DNA of 64,000 nucleotides from Aeromonas veronii (GCA_041319085.1 CP101033.1:1886501-1950500); one strand, 5' to 3'; shown: positions 7,016 through 16,410, numbered from the stretch's first letter. The notes: generated by a model not told the origin, from the letters alone. Numbers and translations are program-made.

Positions 7016-9442
7016 ATGACTGCAACCCTGCCCACCGCACCCGCCACCCCGCCGCTCGACGGTTTTATCCTGACCCGCCACGGTCGGGACGTGCGCGGTC
7101 GCAACGGGCAGGCAGCCACAACCGAAATCGTGATGTGGCTCTGGAGTGCCCAGGGGCCGGTGCGGGTGGTGGTGCCGGGGCAGGAGCCGGTGTTCTTTTT
7201 GCCACAGAGCCATATGGAAGAAGCCGCCGAGCTGTTCAAGGGGGCCGGGGTGAGCGGGCGGTTTCGCCGCCTGCCGATGCGCACCTTTGATGGCCGCGCC
7301 GTGGTGGGCTGCTACTTTGCCACCCTGAGCGCCTTTCACCGTGCCATCGAGCTGCTGCTCATCCGCGGGCTGGAGCACTTCGAGGCGGATATCCGGCTGC
7401 CGGAGCGCTATCTGATGGAGCGTTTCATCACCGCCGGCGTACGCTTCGAGGGGCGCACACTCAAGAAAGGGGGCAAGCAGGGCTACTGGGAGGTGAACGA
7501 GGCGCGCTGCGCACCGCAGGCGGTGACACCCACCCTCTCCTGGGTATCGCTGGACGTGGAGTGTGCCATGGACGGGGCCCTCTTCTCTGTCGGTCTTTAC
7601 AGCGAACAGGACGCGCGGGTCATCATGATCGGATCCCCGGAAGCGGATGCAGAGAGCTGGGGCACCCGGGTCCAGTGGGTGGCGGACGAGAGTGCCCTGC
7701 TGAGTGCGCTGGAGAGCTGGTTCAGCCTGCATGACCCCGATCTGGTGATTGGCTGGAACGTGGTCAATTTTGACTTTCGCCTGCTGCTACGCCGTGCCGA
7801 GCTTAACAAGCGGCGCCTGCGGCTGGGGCGGGGGCGCGAGCTCTGCTTCTGGCGCTCATCCCGCAACGATCCCCAGACTGGCAACGTCATCATCCCCGGG
7901 CGCATGGTGCTCGACGGCATCGACACCCTCAAAAGCGCCACCTGGCAGTTTGCCAGCTACAGCCTGGATGCGGTGGCGAGCGAACTGCTCGGTCGTGGCA
8001 AGGATATCGAGGATGTGGCCAATCGGGGGGAGAAGATCACCGAGCTGTTCCACTCCGACAAGGAGGCGCTGGCCCGCTACAACCTGGAAGATTGCAAGCT
8101 GGTGTGGGAGATCTTCGACTATTGCCACCTCATCCCTTTTGCCATCGAGCGCGCCTCCCTCACCGGTCTTGAGCTGGACAGGGTCGGGGGCTCGGTGGCG
8201 GCCTTTACCAACCTCTACCTGCCGCGGCTGCATCGCGGCGGCTATGTGGCCCCCAATCTGCCGGCTGACGGGGGGCTCGCAAGTCCCGGCGGCTATGTGA
8301 TGGACTCCAAACCCGGTCTCTATCGCCATGTGCTGGTGCTCGATTTCAAGAGCCTTTACCCCAGCATCATCCGCACTTTCTGCATCGACCCCATGGGGCT
8401 GGTGGAGGGGCTGCAGCATCCCGACCACGCGATTCCCGGCTTTCGCGGCGCCCTGTTCTCCCGCGAGCGCCACTTCTTGCCGGATCTCATCGCCACCCTC
8501 TGGGCGGCGAGGGACAGAGCCAAGGCGGCCAGCAACAAGGCGCTCTCCCAGGCCATCAAGATCATCATGAACTCCTTCTACGGCGTGCTGGGCTCGGGGG
8601 GCTGCCGCTTCTATGATCCGCGACTTGCCTCATCCATCACCCTGCGCGGCCACAGCATCATGCAGCAGACCCGCGAATGGATTGAGGCGAAGGGGTTTGA
8701 GGTGATCTATGGTGACACCGACTCCACCTTTGTCCATCTGGGGCGCGAGACCAGCCCCGATGAGGCGGACGAGATCGGCCTGCGACTGGCTCAAATGATC
8801 AACAATAACTGGGCTGCACTGATCAAGCGCGAATTCGACCTGCCGAGCTATCTGGAGATCCAGTACGAGACCCACTATCGCCGCTTTCTGATGCCGACCA
8901 TCCGCGGGTTGGAGAAGGGGAGCAAGAAGCGCTATGCGGGGCTGGTTGGCAAGGCCAGTGAGGGGAGTGAGCAGCTGGTGTTCAAGGGGCTCGAATCGGT
9001 GCGCACCGACTGGACCATGTTGGCCAAGCAATTCCAGACCCGCCTCTATGAGCTGGTGTTTCACGATGAAGATCCCAGCAGCTATGTGCGCACCATGGTG
9101 GATGAGACCCGTGCCGGTCGTCACGACGATCTGCTCATCTACCGCAAACGGCTGCGCCAAAAACTCGAGGAGTATCAGAAGAATGTGCCGCCTCATGTGC
9201 GGGCGGCGCGTCTGGCCGACGAGGAGAACCTGCGCCGCGGGCTGCCCCAGCGCTATCAGCATCGGGGCGCCATCGCCTATCTGATGACCCTCAATGGCCC
9301 TGAACCGCTGGAGTACCGGCGCAGCGCCATCGATTACGAACACTATATCGACAAGCAGTTGCGGCCCATTGCCGATGCCATCCTGCCCTTTATCGGCGAG
9401 TCGTTCGACCGGATCTGCGGCCAGCAGCTGGATCTTTTCTGA
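7016..9442 (+). CDS. polB: DNA polymerase II (family B, SOS-inducible)
   Basis: An 808-residue family B polymerase (E. coli 783). Order: N-terminal domain; 3'-5' exonuclease with SLDVECAMDG (ExoI D-x-E) and NVVNFDFRLLLRRAE (ExoII); palm motif A DFKSLYPSIIRTF (D443); motif C YGDTDST (about 565-571). The C-terminus ends QQLDLF, a textbook beta-clamp-binding pentamer (QLDLF), as in E. coli Pol II. It acts in translesion synthesis and fork restart. A LexA box lies just upstream and dinI follows. All catalytic motifs look intact. No strong Shine-Dalgarno precedes ATG 7016, but the N-terminus matches the family. Confidence 0.96.
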   Translation: MTATLPTAPATPPLDGFILTRHGRDVRGRNGQAATTEIVMWLWSAQGPVRVVVPGQEPVFFLPQSHMEEAAELFKGAGVSGRFRRLPMRTFDGRAVVGCYFATLSAFHRAIELLLIRGLEHFEADIRLPERYLMERFITAGVRFEGRTLKKGGKQGYWEVNEARCAPQAVTPTLSWVSLDVECAMDGALFSVGLYSEQDARVIMIGSPEADAESWGTRVQWVADESALLSALESWFSLHDPDLVIGWNVVNFDFRLLLRRAELNKRRLRLGRGRELCFWRSSRNDPQTGNVIIPGRMVLDGIDTLKSATWQFASYSLDAVASELLGRGKDIEDVANRGEKITELFHSDKEALARYNLEDCKLVWEIFDYCHLIPFAIERASLTGLELDRVGGSVAAFTNLYLPRLHRGGYVAPNLPADGGLASPGGYVMDSKPGLYRHVLVLDFKSLYPSIIRTFCIDPMGLVEGLQHPDHAIPGFRGALFSRERHFLPDLIATLWAARDRAKAASNKALSQAIKIIMNSFYGVLGSGGCRFYDPRLASSITLRGHSIMQQTREWIEAKGFEVIYGDTDSTFVHLGRETSPDEADEIGLRLAQMINNNWAALIKREFDLPSYLEIQYETHYRRFLMPTIRGLEKGSKKRYAGLVGKASEGSEQLVFKGLESVRTDWTMLAKQFQTRLYELVFHDEDPSSYVRTMVDETRAGRHDDLLIYRKRLRQKLEEYQKNVPPHVRAARLADEENLRRGLPQRYQHRGAIAYLMTLNGPEPLEYRRSAIDYEHYIDKQLRPIADAILPFIGESFDRICGQQLDLF

Positions 9443-9474
9443 TTGGAGCAAGATGGCACTTTACTTCTCATGGG

Positions 9475-9494
9475 TACTGGATAAAAATACAGTT
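9475..9494 (+). promoter_or_regulatory. LexA (SOS) box upstream of dinI
   Basis: The sequence TACTGGATAAAAATACAGTT matches TACTG-N10-CAGT closely (CTGG-N8-ACAG). It lies 23 bases before the dinI start, after the polB stop, so dinI has its own SOS promoter as well as possible read-through from polB. Confidence 0.8.
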
Positions 9495-9516
9495 ATAAAT
9501 CATGGAGAAGTTTCCT

Positions 9517-9768
9517 ATGCGTCTTGAAATCATCATCGACAGAAAACATCAGATCCCGACCTCGACTATGGAGGCGCTGCGTCAGGAGTTGCTCAAGCAG
9601 CTTGGCGAAAAATTCCCCGACATCCACGTGCGGGTCGCGCCGGGCAGTGCCATGGCCCTGACCGTCAGCCGTGCCAGCAAGGAAGATAAAGAGCTGGCCG
9701 AAGCTATAGTGCAGGAGGTGTGGGAAAACGCCGAGAGCTGGATGCCGGAAGAGAACGTTGCCTCCTGA
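9517..9768 (+). CDS. dinI: DNA-damage-inducible protein I (DinI)
   Basis: An 83-residue member of the DinI family (E. coli 81). It starts MRLEIIID, has the conserved KEDKELAEAIVQEVWENAESW helix region, and ends in acidic residues. In E. coli DinI stabilises RecA filaments and tunes LexA and UmuD cleavage. ATG 9517 has GGAG nine bases upstream; an in-frame ATG at 9502 would use the Shine-Dalgarno itself as codons and is rejected. The LexA box just before it supports SOS control. Confidence 0.92.
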   Translation: MRLEIIIDRKHQIPTSTMEALRQELLKQLGEKFPDIHVRVAPGSAMALTVSRASKEDKELAEAIVQEVWENAESWMPEENVAS

Positions 9769-9860
9769 GCCCACACTGTCAGTGGATAACTCGGGCGTTC
9801 GATAAATGGGCGGCAGATAAACGGGCATGCCTGCTACTGATCCGTTTATCCCCGGACAAC

Positions 9861-9890
9861 AAAAAACGCAGCCAAGTGGCTGCGTTTTTT
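9861..9890. terminator. Rho-independent terminator after dinI
   Basis: The stem AACGCAGCC/GGCTGCGTT with loop AAGT is followed by a run of Ts. The mirrored A-run upstream lets it also serve the convergent gene ending at 9945. Confidence 0.88.
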
Positions 9891-9944
9891 GTCGGTGGTC
9901 GGTGGCGAACGGTGGTTTTATGGCTCTGAATTGAGTTAGGCCCG

Positions 9945-10808
9945 CTACAGCCCCGCCCAGCTTTTCAGGCTCTGCTGCTGCACCCGGCGATTGGCCTCGC
10001 GGATCTCCCCTTTGGCACGCAGGTCGGCCAGCGCAATGAGCAGTGCGGCGCGGATCTCGTCACTGCTCATCCCGGCCTTGAGGGCCGGATGATAGGCCAG
10101 CTTGAGCAGCACATAGTCCAGCCCGGTCAGGAAACGGTCGATGCTATGGTCGTTAAAGATGGAGGGAAACACCTTGTCAGAGTCGTTGGGTAGCCCCATC
10201 ACTTGGCTGAACTCTTCCACCACGCAGTCGAGAAAACGCCCCTTGGCTCTGCTGTAGTCCACCGGAATGATGATGGTCGCACGGCGGATCTCGTGCTGCG
10301 GGTTGGTGGCGAAGTTGGCAAGGCAGAGCCCCTCCTTGAGCGCCATTTTGACCGATGGATCGCCCCCCATGGTGCGGTTGGCCCAGCTCTTCATCTTGCT
10401 GTGATCGGTCATGATTAGGGTGAGGTTGGGCTTTGCGGACACCATGCTGATAGGGTGGCCGGTGATGCGGGCCAAGTGGGCCGCCTGTATCTTCACCACG
10501 TCAGCTTGCAGCGGCTTGTCACCCGACTCGTTGATAAGCTGCAGCCGGATCGGCTGTTGCCAGCGAGCAAAACGGGTTTGCTTGACTTCGCCATACTCTC
10601 GCTCCATGGCGATGGCCAAAAAGCTTTCGACCAGATAGCTGTCGCTCTGCCAGCGTTCATCTGCTCGGGCGTTCTGTCCCGCGAGTAGAAGTAGCAGGGC
10701 CAGCAGCACGCGTAACGTGACGCGGGGACGGGCAGCGTGGCTCAAGTTGGCCATTACCAAAGTGGCAATAAAGCGCGGGGCGCTAAAGGGGATGGCGGCA
10801 AATGACAT
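9945..10808 (-). CDS. DUF2927 domain-containing exported protein
   Basis: A 287-residue protein of unknown function. A hydrophobic segment (VLLALLLLLAGQNARADE, about residues 34-51) after an unusually long basic N-terminus looks like a cleavable signal peptide with an Ala-x-Ala site. The mature part contains the DUF2927 core (REYGEVKQTRFARWQQPIRLQL, then CVVEEFSQVMGLPND and a late FNDHSIDRFLTGLDYVLLKLAYHP). The EEFSQVMGL segment resembles a degenerate zincin helix; metal binding is not established. ATG 10808 has GGGAGG five bases upstream, which fixes the start despite the long leader. It lies 26 bases after ygjP on the same strand and may be in its operon. Confidence 0.7.
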   Translation of the reverse strand: MSFAAIPFSAPRFIATLVMANLSHAARPRVTLRVLLALLLLLAGQNARADERWQSDSYLVESFLAIAMEREYGEVKQTRFARWQQPIRLQLINESGDKPLQADVVKIQAAHLARITGHPISMVSAKPNLTLIMTDHSKMKSWANRTMGGDPSVKMALKEGLCLANFATNPQHEIRRATIIIPVDYSRAKGRFLDCVVEEFSQVMGLPNDSDKVFPSIFNDHSIDRFLTGLDYVLLKLAYHPALKAGMSSDEIRAALLIALADLRAKGEIREANRRVQQQSLKSWAGL

Positions 10809-10834
10809 GTTTCCTCCCTGAAACGGTTGTCAGC

Positions 10835-11338
10835 CTAGCGGCTGGCCTTGTCGATATCGCGCCAGGTGAGCCAGAGTCTGAGATCAAACTCCAGTTGATG
10901 ATAGTCGGGCTCCATGTGCTGGCAGAGCTGATAGAAGCTCTTGTTGTGATCCTTCTCTTTGATGTGGGCCAGCTCGTGCACCACGATCATTTTCAAAAAT
11001 GGGGGTGGCGCCTCCTTGAACAGGGCGGCGATGCGGATCTCGTTCTTGGCCTTGAGTTTGTTACCCTGCACCCTGCTGACGTAGGTGTGCAGACCGAGGG
11101 CATCCTTGATCACGTTGATCTTGCCATCGAACACCACCTTTGACAGGGGGGCCGAGCTCTTGAGATAGCGGTTCTTCAGCTCCATGGTGTAGGCGAGCAG
11201 CGCCTTGTCGCTCTGGATCGGGTGGCTTTCCGGATAGCGTTTGGCCAGTACATCACCCAGTTTGCCCGCGCTAATTAGTTGTTGTACCTGGGCTTTGAGG
11301 GGCTCGGGATAGCCACCCAGATAGGTCAGTTCCGCCAT
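10835..11338 (-). CDS. ygjP: YgjP-like metallopeptidase domain protein
   Basis: A 167-residue protein of the YgjP (DUF45) family, the same length as E. coli YgjP. The zinc motif HELAHIKEKDHNKSFYQLC is intact, followed by the typical C-terminus MEPDYHQLEFDLRLWLT. The N-terminus MAELTYLGGYPEPLK matches the family, so ATG 11338 is chosen over an upstream open extension to 11455. The substrate is unknown; the domain is a SprT/WLM-like minigluzincin. Confidence 0.88.
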   Translation of the reverse strand: MAELTYLGGYPEPLKAQVQQLISAGKLGDVLAKRYPESHPIQSDKALLAYTMELKNRYLKSSAPLSKVVFDGKINVIKDALGLHTYVSRVQGNKLKAKNEIRIAALFKEAPPPFLKMIVVHELAHIKEKDHNKSFYQLCQHMEPDYHQLEFDLRLWLTWRDIDKASR

Positions 11339-11431
11339 GGTGTCACTCGTTACATCAAAAAGAGCGTCATTGTAGTTATCTCTGGCGGGCTTGCCTACTG
11401 CGGACCGCCGCTGCCAGGCGTTCTGGCGCAA

Positions 11432-11465
11432 TAAAAAGGGCGGCCATTGCAACAATGGCCGCCCT
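11432..11465 (-). terminator. Rho-independent terminator of the GT-C membrane protein gene
   Basis: A 12-bp perfect stem, GGGCGGCCATTG/CAATGGCCGCCC, lies 19 bases after the stop at 11484. On the minus strand it is followed by TTTTTATT. Confidence 0.9.
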
Positions 11466-11483
11466 GTGGGGTGCGATGGACGA

Positions 11484-13127
11484 TCAGCGTCGGCGATAGA
11501 GACCCGGATCTACCTCTTCGTAGTGGCTGGTTAGGTATTGATAGAAGGCGAGATGGGAGGGGGAGCTGGGTTTTTTAAGCTCCTCGCTCACCCGATCCGG
11601 CTTGGCGATGATGAACTTCGGGTTCTGGCGCTGGATATCGGCCAGCACTCGCTCGCGCACATCATAGGGCGGATTGACGTTGGCAAAGAAGAGATAGGCG
11701 GACGCCGGCTGGCGATCAGTCCAGAGATAATATTGCGGCTGGATGCCATCGACCCAGATCTTGTCGCTTGGGACTGTCTCGGCCTTGATGCGATCGACCC
11801 GTACCTGCGCCGCCGGATTGAAGGGGCGCCCCTTGAGGGTCCCTTCCCAGGCGTTGTTGATCATCAGCAGCAGCATGGCCAGCGTCGCCAGCCAGGGGGT
11901 GGCACTGCGCACATCCCAGGCGCGCCAGAGGGGGATGAGGATCAGCACCGGCAGCGCCCACAGCAGACTGGTGCCGAGCACCTCGTTGACTCGCTCGAGG
12001 GACCACTCCTTGGTGCTCCAGCCAAAGGCGAGATGCTGGGCCAGCAGCCAGCTGGCGGTCAAGACAACTAGCGAGATGCAGAGCAGGCCGATGGCATCTA
12101 CCTGCTGTTCGCTGCGATCCAGCAATACCGCCAGCGGCAGCACTGCCAGTTGCAGATAGAGCACATCGTAGTGATCGAACACATGGCCGGAGACCGAGTT
12201 GGCGATCAGGGTGAACAGCACCCCAAACAGGGTTGCCAGCAGAGCGGGCAGATACCACTCCTGACGGCGGCTCAGCATCAGGATGATGAAGGCGGGCAGC
12301 AACATGATGAGGCCGGTGCGCAGCAGGCCGACGGCGCCCACCATGGGGGAGAAGCCGTTGCCATAGCTCCCTTCGAAGAAGATGTCGAAGGCGTAGTATT
12401 TGAAGGCCGCCAGCAGTTCATGCTGCTGGAAGTAGGCGTAAAGCGGGCCGCCAATCAGCGCCAGCCCCAGCAGGCTGGAGATGAGCAGCAAGATGGCATC
12501 GCGCCACTTTTCATGCAGACACCAGTGGCAGAACAGCACCAGATACCAGGCACCCCAGAAGGCGCCGTTGTTGGTGCGCATCCAGGCGACGATGGCGAAG
12601 GTGAGAGCCGCCACCAGTGCGGGCCACCAGCGAAATCCCTTGTCCAGCAGCAGGGTGATAAAGGCCCACTGGGCGATGAGGGCGAGGTGGAAGGTCCAGT
12701 CCTCGGTCATGTTGCCGTAGTAGTAACGGGTGCCGTAGAGAGCCAGCACCGCCAGCATGGCGCCGAGGCGCGCCTTTAACGAGAGACCAAGCTGGGCAAA
12801 GGCCTGCCAGCTGGCCAGCAGTCCGAGCCAGCAAAGCACCCACTCCAGGGCCCAGATCCCGACAAATCCCCCCAGACCGTAGCCCAGCGCATCGAGGGCG
12901 AAGATCATCGGCCCCTTGATGTCGATCATGTCGCGATAGAGCACACCCCCTTCGCTCCACATCTTGCCCATCACCGCGAACAGCGAGGCATCAAAGCCCG
13001 GCGCCATGGCGTGGAAGAGCGGGTTGCGCAGACAGAAGAGCAGCGCCAGCAGGGCGGTCAGCAGCACGATGGCTGGCTTGATGCCCGGGTTGACGCGAGG
13101 AGGGGTGAAACGGATGGAGTGATTCAT
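11484..13127 (-). CDS. Multi-spanning GT-C fold glycosyltransferase-like membrane protein
   Basis: A 547-residue inner-membrane protein with about eleven to twelve hydrophobic helices. After the first helix it has an acidic loop (APGFDASLFAVMGKMW, then YRDMIDIKGPMIF), the place where GT-C glycosyltransferases (PMT/ArnT type) carry their catalytic aspartates. A soluble C-terminal part of about 100 residues (RPFNPAAQVRVDRIKAE onward) contains WVDGIQPQYYLWTDRQPAS, typical of these proteins. Donor and acceptor are unknown. It is a single-gene unit with its own terminator. Confidence 0.65.
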   Translation of the reverse strand: MNHSIRFTPPRVNPGIKPAIVLLTALLALLFCLRNPLFHAMAPGFDASLFAVMGKMWSEGGVLYRDMIDIKGPMIFALDALGYGLGGFVGIWALEWVLCWLGLLASWQAFAQLGLSLKARLGAMLAVLALYGTRYYYGNMTEDWTFHLALIAQWAFITLLLDKGFRWWPALVAALTFAIVAWMRTNNGAFWGAWYLVLFCHWCLHEKWRDAILLLISSLLGLALIGGPLYAYFQQHELLAAFKYYAFDIFFEGSYGNGFSPMVGAVGLLRTGLIMLLPAFIILMLSRRQEWYLPALLATLFGVLFTLIANSVSGHVFDHYDVLYLQLAVLPLAVLLDRSEQQVDAIGLLCISLVVLTASWLLAQHLAFGWSTKEWSLERVNEVLGTSLLWALPVLILIPLWRAWDVRSATPWLATLAMLLLMINNAWEGTLKGRPFNPAAQVRVDRIKAETVPSDKIWVDGIQPQYYLWTDRQPASAYLFFANVNPPYDVRERVLADIQRQNPKFIIAKPDRVSEELKKPSSPSHLAFYQYLTSHYEEVDPGLYRRR

Positions 13128-13228
13128 GAAGTCGCCTGTTCCTGCTGCTGATCTTGAAAGCGGGCCTATCTTGCCGAGCTAGTGAGTGCGATGCAATGGG
13201 GCGGGCCCGTGTGGGGCAAATATTCTCG

Positions 13229-13258
13229 AAAAAGCCCGGTTCTTGCAGGGAACCGGGC
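13229..13258 (-). terminator. Rho-independent terminator of the 5'-nucleotidase-like gene
   Basis: The stem GCCCGGTTC/GAACCGGGC is followed on the minus strand by TTTTTCG, 60-odd bases past the stop at 13321. Confidence 0.85.
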
Positions 13259-13320
13259 GCTGGCTGCGGCAATATTGGCCGTCAGGGGGGGGATGTGGCA
13301 ACCGCCATCCCCGCTCTGTG

Positions 13321-14967
13321 TCAACTGATGTACTCAAGCAGGGGCGGTTGCGCTGCCAGTGTGGGCAGATGGCGGGCCCAGCGAATAAAGGCGTCGGCCA
13401 GGGTGATGCCGAGCTCCTGATTGTGCTGGGTCAAGGTGCGCGCCAGTGCGGTGTAGCCCTCCTTGCCGGAGGCGGTATAGGCGCTCGACACCCCGCGATA
13501 GACCTGTTCGGCATTGACCGCTTGCCACTGGCCGGGGGCGGCTTCCCACTCCAGTCGGGTGATGCGCTGGCCCTTGGGCAGACTGGCTTGATAGGTGAAT
13601 CGCACCCCTGCGGTGTAGGGGAAGCTGCCATTACCATTGCCGAGCACGCCGTTGTTGGTTGCGTTGTCGATGGCATTCTCCAGCGCTTCCGCCAGCTCGT
13701 GACCGTGCACCCGATAGAGGGTGAGGGGAATGGCAAAGGGCAACAGGCGACCGGCAATATCCGCTTCGCTCAAGGGGCCTGGCTCCAGCGAGCAGCGCAC
13801 GCCACCGGCGTTGTGCAGGGCAAAGTCCACCTCACCCACCTGCTCGCGGGCGGCGGTCAGCATGGCGCGGGCCACCAGCGGGGCAATGTGGCTGCCGTGG
13901 GGCAGGGTGGCATCCGGTAGCCGCTGATGGGGCAGTGGCGCCACCAGCCGGGTGACGATGCGTTGGCTCATGGTCTCGATCTCCGGCCGATAGCGTTTGG
14001 CCAGATGTTGTTCAAGCTGTGGATCAGGCTCGCAGAAGGTGAGCCCGGCGGGTGGGGTGGAGGCAAAGGGCCAGGGCTGCCAGGGGAGCCACTCCAGCTG
14101 TCCCTGACTCTGCACGACGCGGCCCGCCTCATCGAAGGTGAGCTCGCAGACACCGAGGCAGAGGGCGCTGTGGCCAGCGTGCAGAATGGCCACCCCGTTG
14201 TTCATCAGCGGATAGGTCCCTTCACTTTGCAGACCCAGCGGCGCGAGATCCCCCAGCAGGCTGTGGGTGTGGCCGCCGATGATGAGGCTGAGCTCGGGGA
14301 AGCGCTCGGCCAGCAGCTTGTCCTGATCCAGCCCGAGGTGGCTCAGCAGCACAATATGCTGGATCCCTTCGCTCTTTATCTCCCGCAGCACCTTGGTGAG
14401 GGTGTCGGTGACCGCGTGAAAACGGGTGTGAGGATCCGGGTTGGCGATGGCGGCCATCTGGGCGAGGGTGATGCCGAGCAGCGCAAAGGGAACCCCGTCG
14501 ATCACCCGGCGATGCCAGGGCTGATGGGCGTCGTAGAGGTGAGGGATATCCCACAGCCCGAGGGTTGTGTCGGCTGGCTCCTGGCTGTTATCCAGATTGG
14601 CGGCCAGCACCGGAAAATCGAGCTGGCGCAAGAACTCCACCAGCGGGCCGTTGCCCAGATCGAACTCGTGGTTGCCGAGCACCATGGCATCGGGGGCCAG
14701 CATGGCGAGCAGGTCGGCGTTAGCGCGCCCTTTGAAGCGGTTGAAATAGAGAGAGCCCTGAAAGGAGTCACCACCGTGCAGAAACAGAAAACGCTGACCG
14801 GCTGCTGCGGCTCGGGTGCGCAGTTGGGTCAGTCGGGTCAGGATCCGGGCATAACCGCCGCACTGGGTGCGCCACTGGCCTTCACCGACAGGGGAGAAGC
14901 TCATCGGCGCGCCATCGAAGTGGGAGTGGCAATCACTGAAATGGGCAAGTTGAACCGTAATACTCAT
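13321..14967 (-). CDS. UshA-like 5'-nucleotidase / metallophosphoesterase, no signal peptide
   Basis: A 548-residue two-domain enzyme. The N-terminal metallophosphatase has the metal motifs FSDCHSH, HGGDSFQGS, LGNHEFDLG, LLSHLGLDQD and IGGHTHS. The C-terminal 5'-nucleotidase domain (about 335-520) has the substrate motif NAGGVRCSLEPG and GNGNGSFPYTAGVRF. Most relatives are periplasmic or surface proteins, but this one begins MSITVQLAHFSD directly with the first metal motif and has no signal peptide or anchor, so it is predicted cytoplasmic. The start is well fixed: AAGGAGG with 6-base spacing at ATG 14967, and in-frame sequence upstream offers no leader. Confidence 0.85.
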   Translation of the reverse strand: MSITVQLAHFSDCHSHFDGAPMSFSPVGEGQWRTQCGGYARILTRLTQLRTRAAAAGQRFLFLHGGDSFQGSLYFNRFKGRANADLLAMLAPDAMVLGNHEFDLGNGPLVEFLRQLDFPVLAANLDNSQEPADTTLGLWDIPHLYDAHQPWHRRVIDGVPFALLGITLAQMAAIANPDPHTRFHAVTDTLTKVLREIKSEGIQHIVLLSHLGLDQDKLLAERFPELSLIIGGHTHSLLGDLAPLGLQSEGTYPLMNNGVAILHAGHSALCLGVCELTFDEAGRVVQSQGQLEWLPWQPWPFASTPPAGLTFCEPDPQLEQHLAKRYRPEIETMSQRIVTRLVAPLPHQRLPDATLPHGSHIAPLVARAMLTAAREQVGEVDFALHNAGGVRCSLEPGPLSEADIAGRLLPFAIPLTLYRVHGHELAEALENAIDNATNNGVLGNGNGSFPYTAGVRFTYQASLPKGQRITRLEWEAAPGQWQAVNAEQVYRGVSSAYTASGKEGYTALARTLTQHNQELGITLADAFIRWARHLPTLAAQPPLLEYIS

Positions 14968-15025
14968 CTCGGTCCTCCTTAGGGGGAAATGAGCACCGAG
15001 TCTACTGCAAACGGGGGGGAGGATA

Positions 15026-15050
15026 CCAGCCCGGCAGGGTGCCGGGCTGG
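15026..15050 (-). terminator. Hairpin after dcuC, possible terminator
   Basis: An 11-bp perfect stem, CCAGCCCGGCA/TGCCGGGCTGG with loop GGG, lies just past the dcuC stop. No T-run follows, so termination may be weak. Confidence 0.5.
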
Positions 15051-15057
15051 TCAGCGA

Positions 15058-16410
15058 TCAGGCGGGCACCATGATCTGGGTGGCGATGATCACCACCAGC
15101 AGGCCGACGCCCACTGGCAGGGAGGTACGTTTGACCACCTCGAACGGCGAGAGCTTGCCCATCCCCGCACAGGCGACCACCACACCGGAGACCGGCGAAA
15201 TGGTGCGACCCAGGTTGGAGGCTTGCAGCATCGGGATCACCAGATAGGCCGGGTTGATGCCAAGGCTGCTGGCCAGGTTGGGGATCAGCTCCACGAAGGC
15301 GTAGAAGGGAGCATTGCCCGAGCCGGTGGTGAAAGCAGCCAAGGTGGTGATCACCACCAGTGACAGCATCATGATCATGCCGCCCGAGCCGAGATCCTGG
15401 GCGTGGGTCAGCAGGGTGTCGATAAAGCCGATGGTCATCAGACCCTGGGCGAACACACCGGCACCGACCAGCAGCATGACCACACCGGCGAAAGCGTCAG
15501 CCATGTTGCGCCAGCAGACCTGCAGACCGTCCAGCAGCTCCTTGCCATTGCGGATACGGACGAGTTCCAGCAGGCTGGCCAGCACCATGCACATCACGAT
15601 GATGGTGACGATATCGAGCTGCGGGCCCCATTTGCCGTCAAATATCAGCACCCCGATGATGGGGGTGAACGGCAGGATGGCGTAGAAGGCGGGGGCGCTG
15701 GTCAGCAGATCACCCGGGGCGACCGGCTCATTGTGCTCGCCGGACTTCTGGTCAAGGTAGCGCTGCCAGAAGAAGTGGGTCACCGCCATGCAGGCGATCG
15801 CCACCAGCGAGATGGGCAGAGTCAGCTTGAAGGCGAAATCCAGCAGCGGCATGTTGGCGGCTTGGGCGGCCATCACCACGTCACCGGAGGTCGGTGACAG
15901 AATGATGGCGGCTGGCGAGGCGCACACGGCCGCAGCCGCGCCACGGGAGATCCCCATGTTGACCATCAGCGGGAACAGGGTAGCCATCAGCAGTACACCC
16001 AGACCGGTTGCAGAGCTCACCGCCAGCGACATGGCGCAGGCAACCAGATAGGCTGCCACCAGCAGGATATAAGGGGACTTGATGATGCCGAGTGGTTTGC
16101 TGGCCAGCTTGACCAGAATGGTGTTGGCGCCAATATGGCTCATGTAACCGGCGAAGCCGCACAGCACCATGATCAGCATCCCCAGTCCACCGCCACGGTC
16201 ATTGAGCAGGAAGCGGACGTATTCGAAGATATCGGTCGCGATGTAACCGGTGCTGACTACCTTGCTCGGTAGGACCGGCTTGCCCATCATGGCGGTGATG
16301 ACCAGCAGCAGCAAGCCGCCGCTCAGCAGCACCCCGGTCGCGGAGTATCCTTTGAAAATGGCACGGCCCACCACCAGGGTGACCAGGGTGCCAACGATGA
16401 GTTCCAGCAT
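15058..16410 (-). CDS. dcuC: Anaerobic C4-dicarboxylate transporter DcuC
   Basis: A 450-residue carrier (E. coli DcuC 461) with about twelve hydrophobic segments. Family stretches include AGYMSHIGANTILVKLASKPL, the paired re-entrant regions SPAAIILSPTSGDVVMAAQA and TTGSGNAPFYAFVELIP, and a C-terminal NLGRTISPVSGVVVACAGM. In E. coli DcuC exports succinate in fumarate fermentation and is induced anaerobically by FNR. ATG 16410 has AGAAGG six bases upstream. A CRP/FNR-like site lies about 80 bases upstream of the start, which fits anaerobic or catabolite control. Confidence 0.92.
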   Translation of the reverse strand: MLELIVGTLVTLVVGRAIFKGYSATGVLLSGGLLLLVITAMMGKPVLPSKVVSTGYIATDIFEYVRFLLNDRGGGLGMLIMVLCGFAGYMSHIGANTILVKLASKPLGIIKSPYILLVAAYLVACAMSLAVSSATGLGVLLMATLFPLMVNMGISRGAAAAVCASPAAIILSPTSGDVVMAAQAANMPLLDFAFKLTLPISLVAIACMAVTHFFWQRYLDQKSGEHNEPVAPGDLLTSAPAFYAILPFTPIIGVLIFDGKWGPQLDIVTIIVMCMVLASLLELVRIRNGKELLDGLQVCWRNMADAFAGVVMLLVGAGVFAQGLMTIGFIDTLLTHAQDLGSGGMIMMLSLVVITTLAAFTTGSGNAPFYAFVELIPNLASSLGINPAYLVIPMLQASNLGRTISPVSGVVVACAGMGKLSPFEVVKRTSLPVGVGLLVVIIATQIMVPA

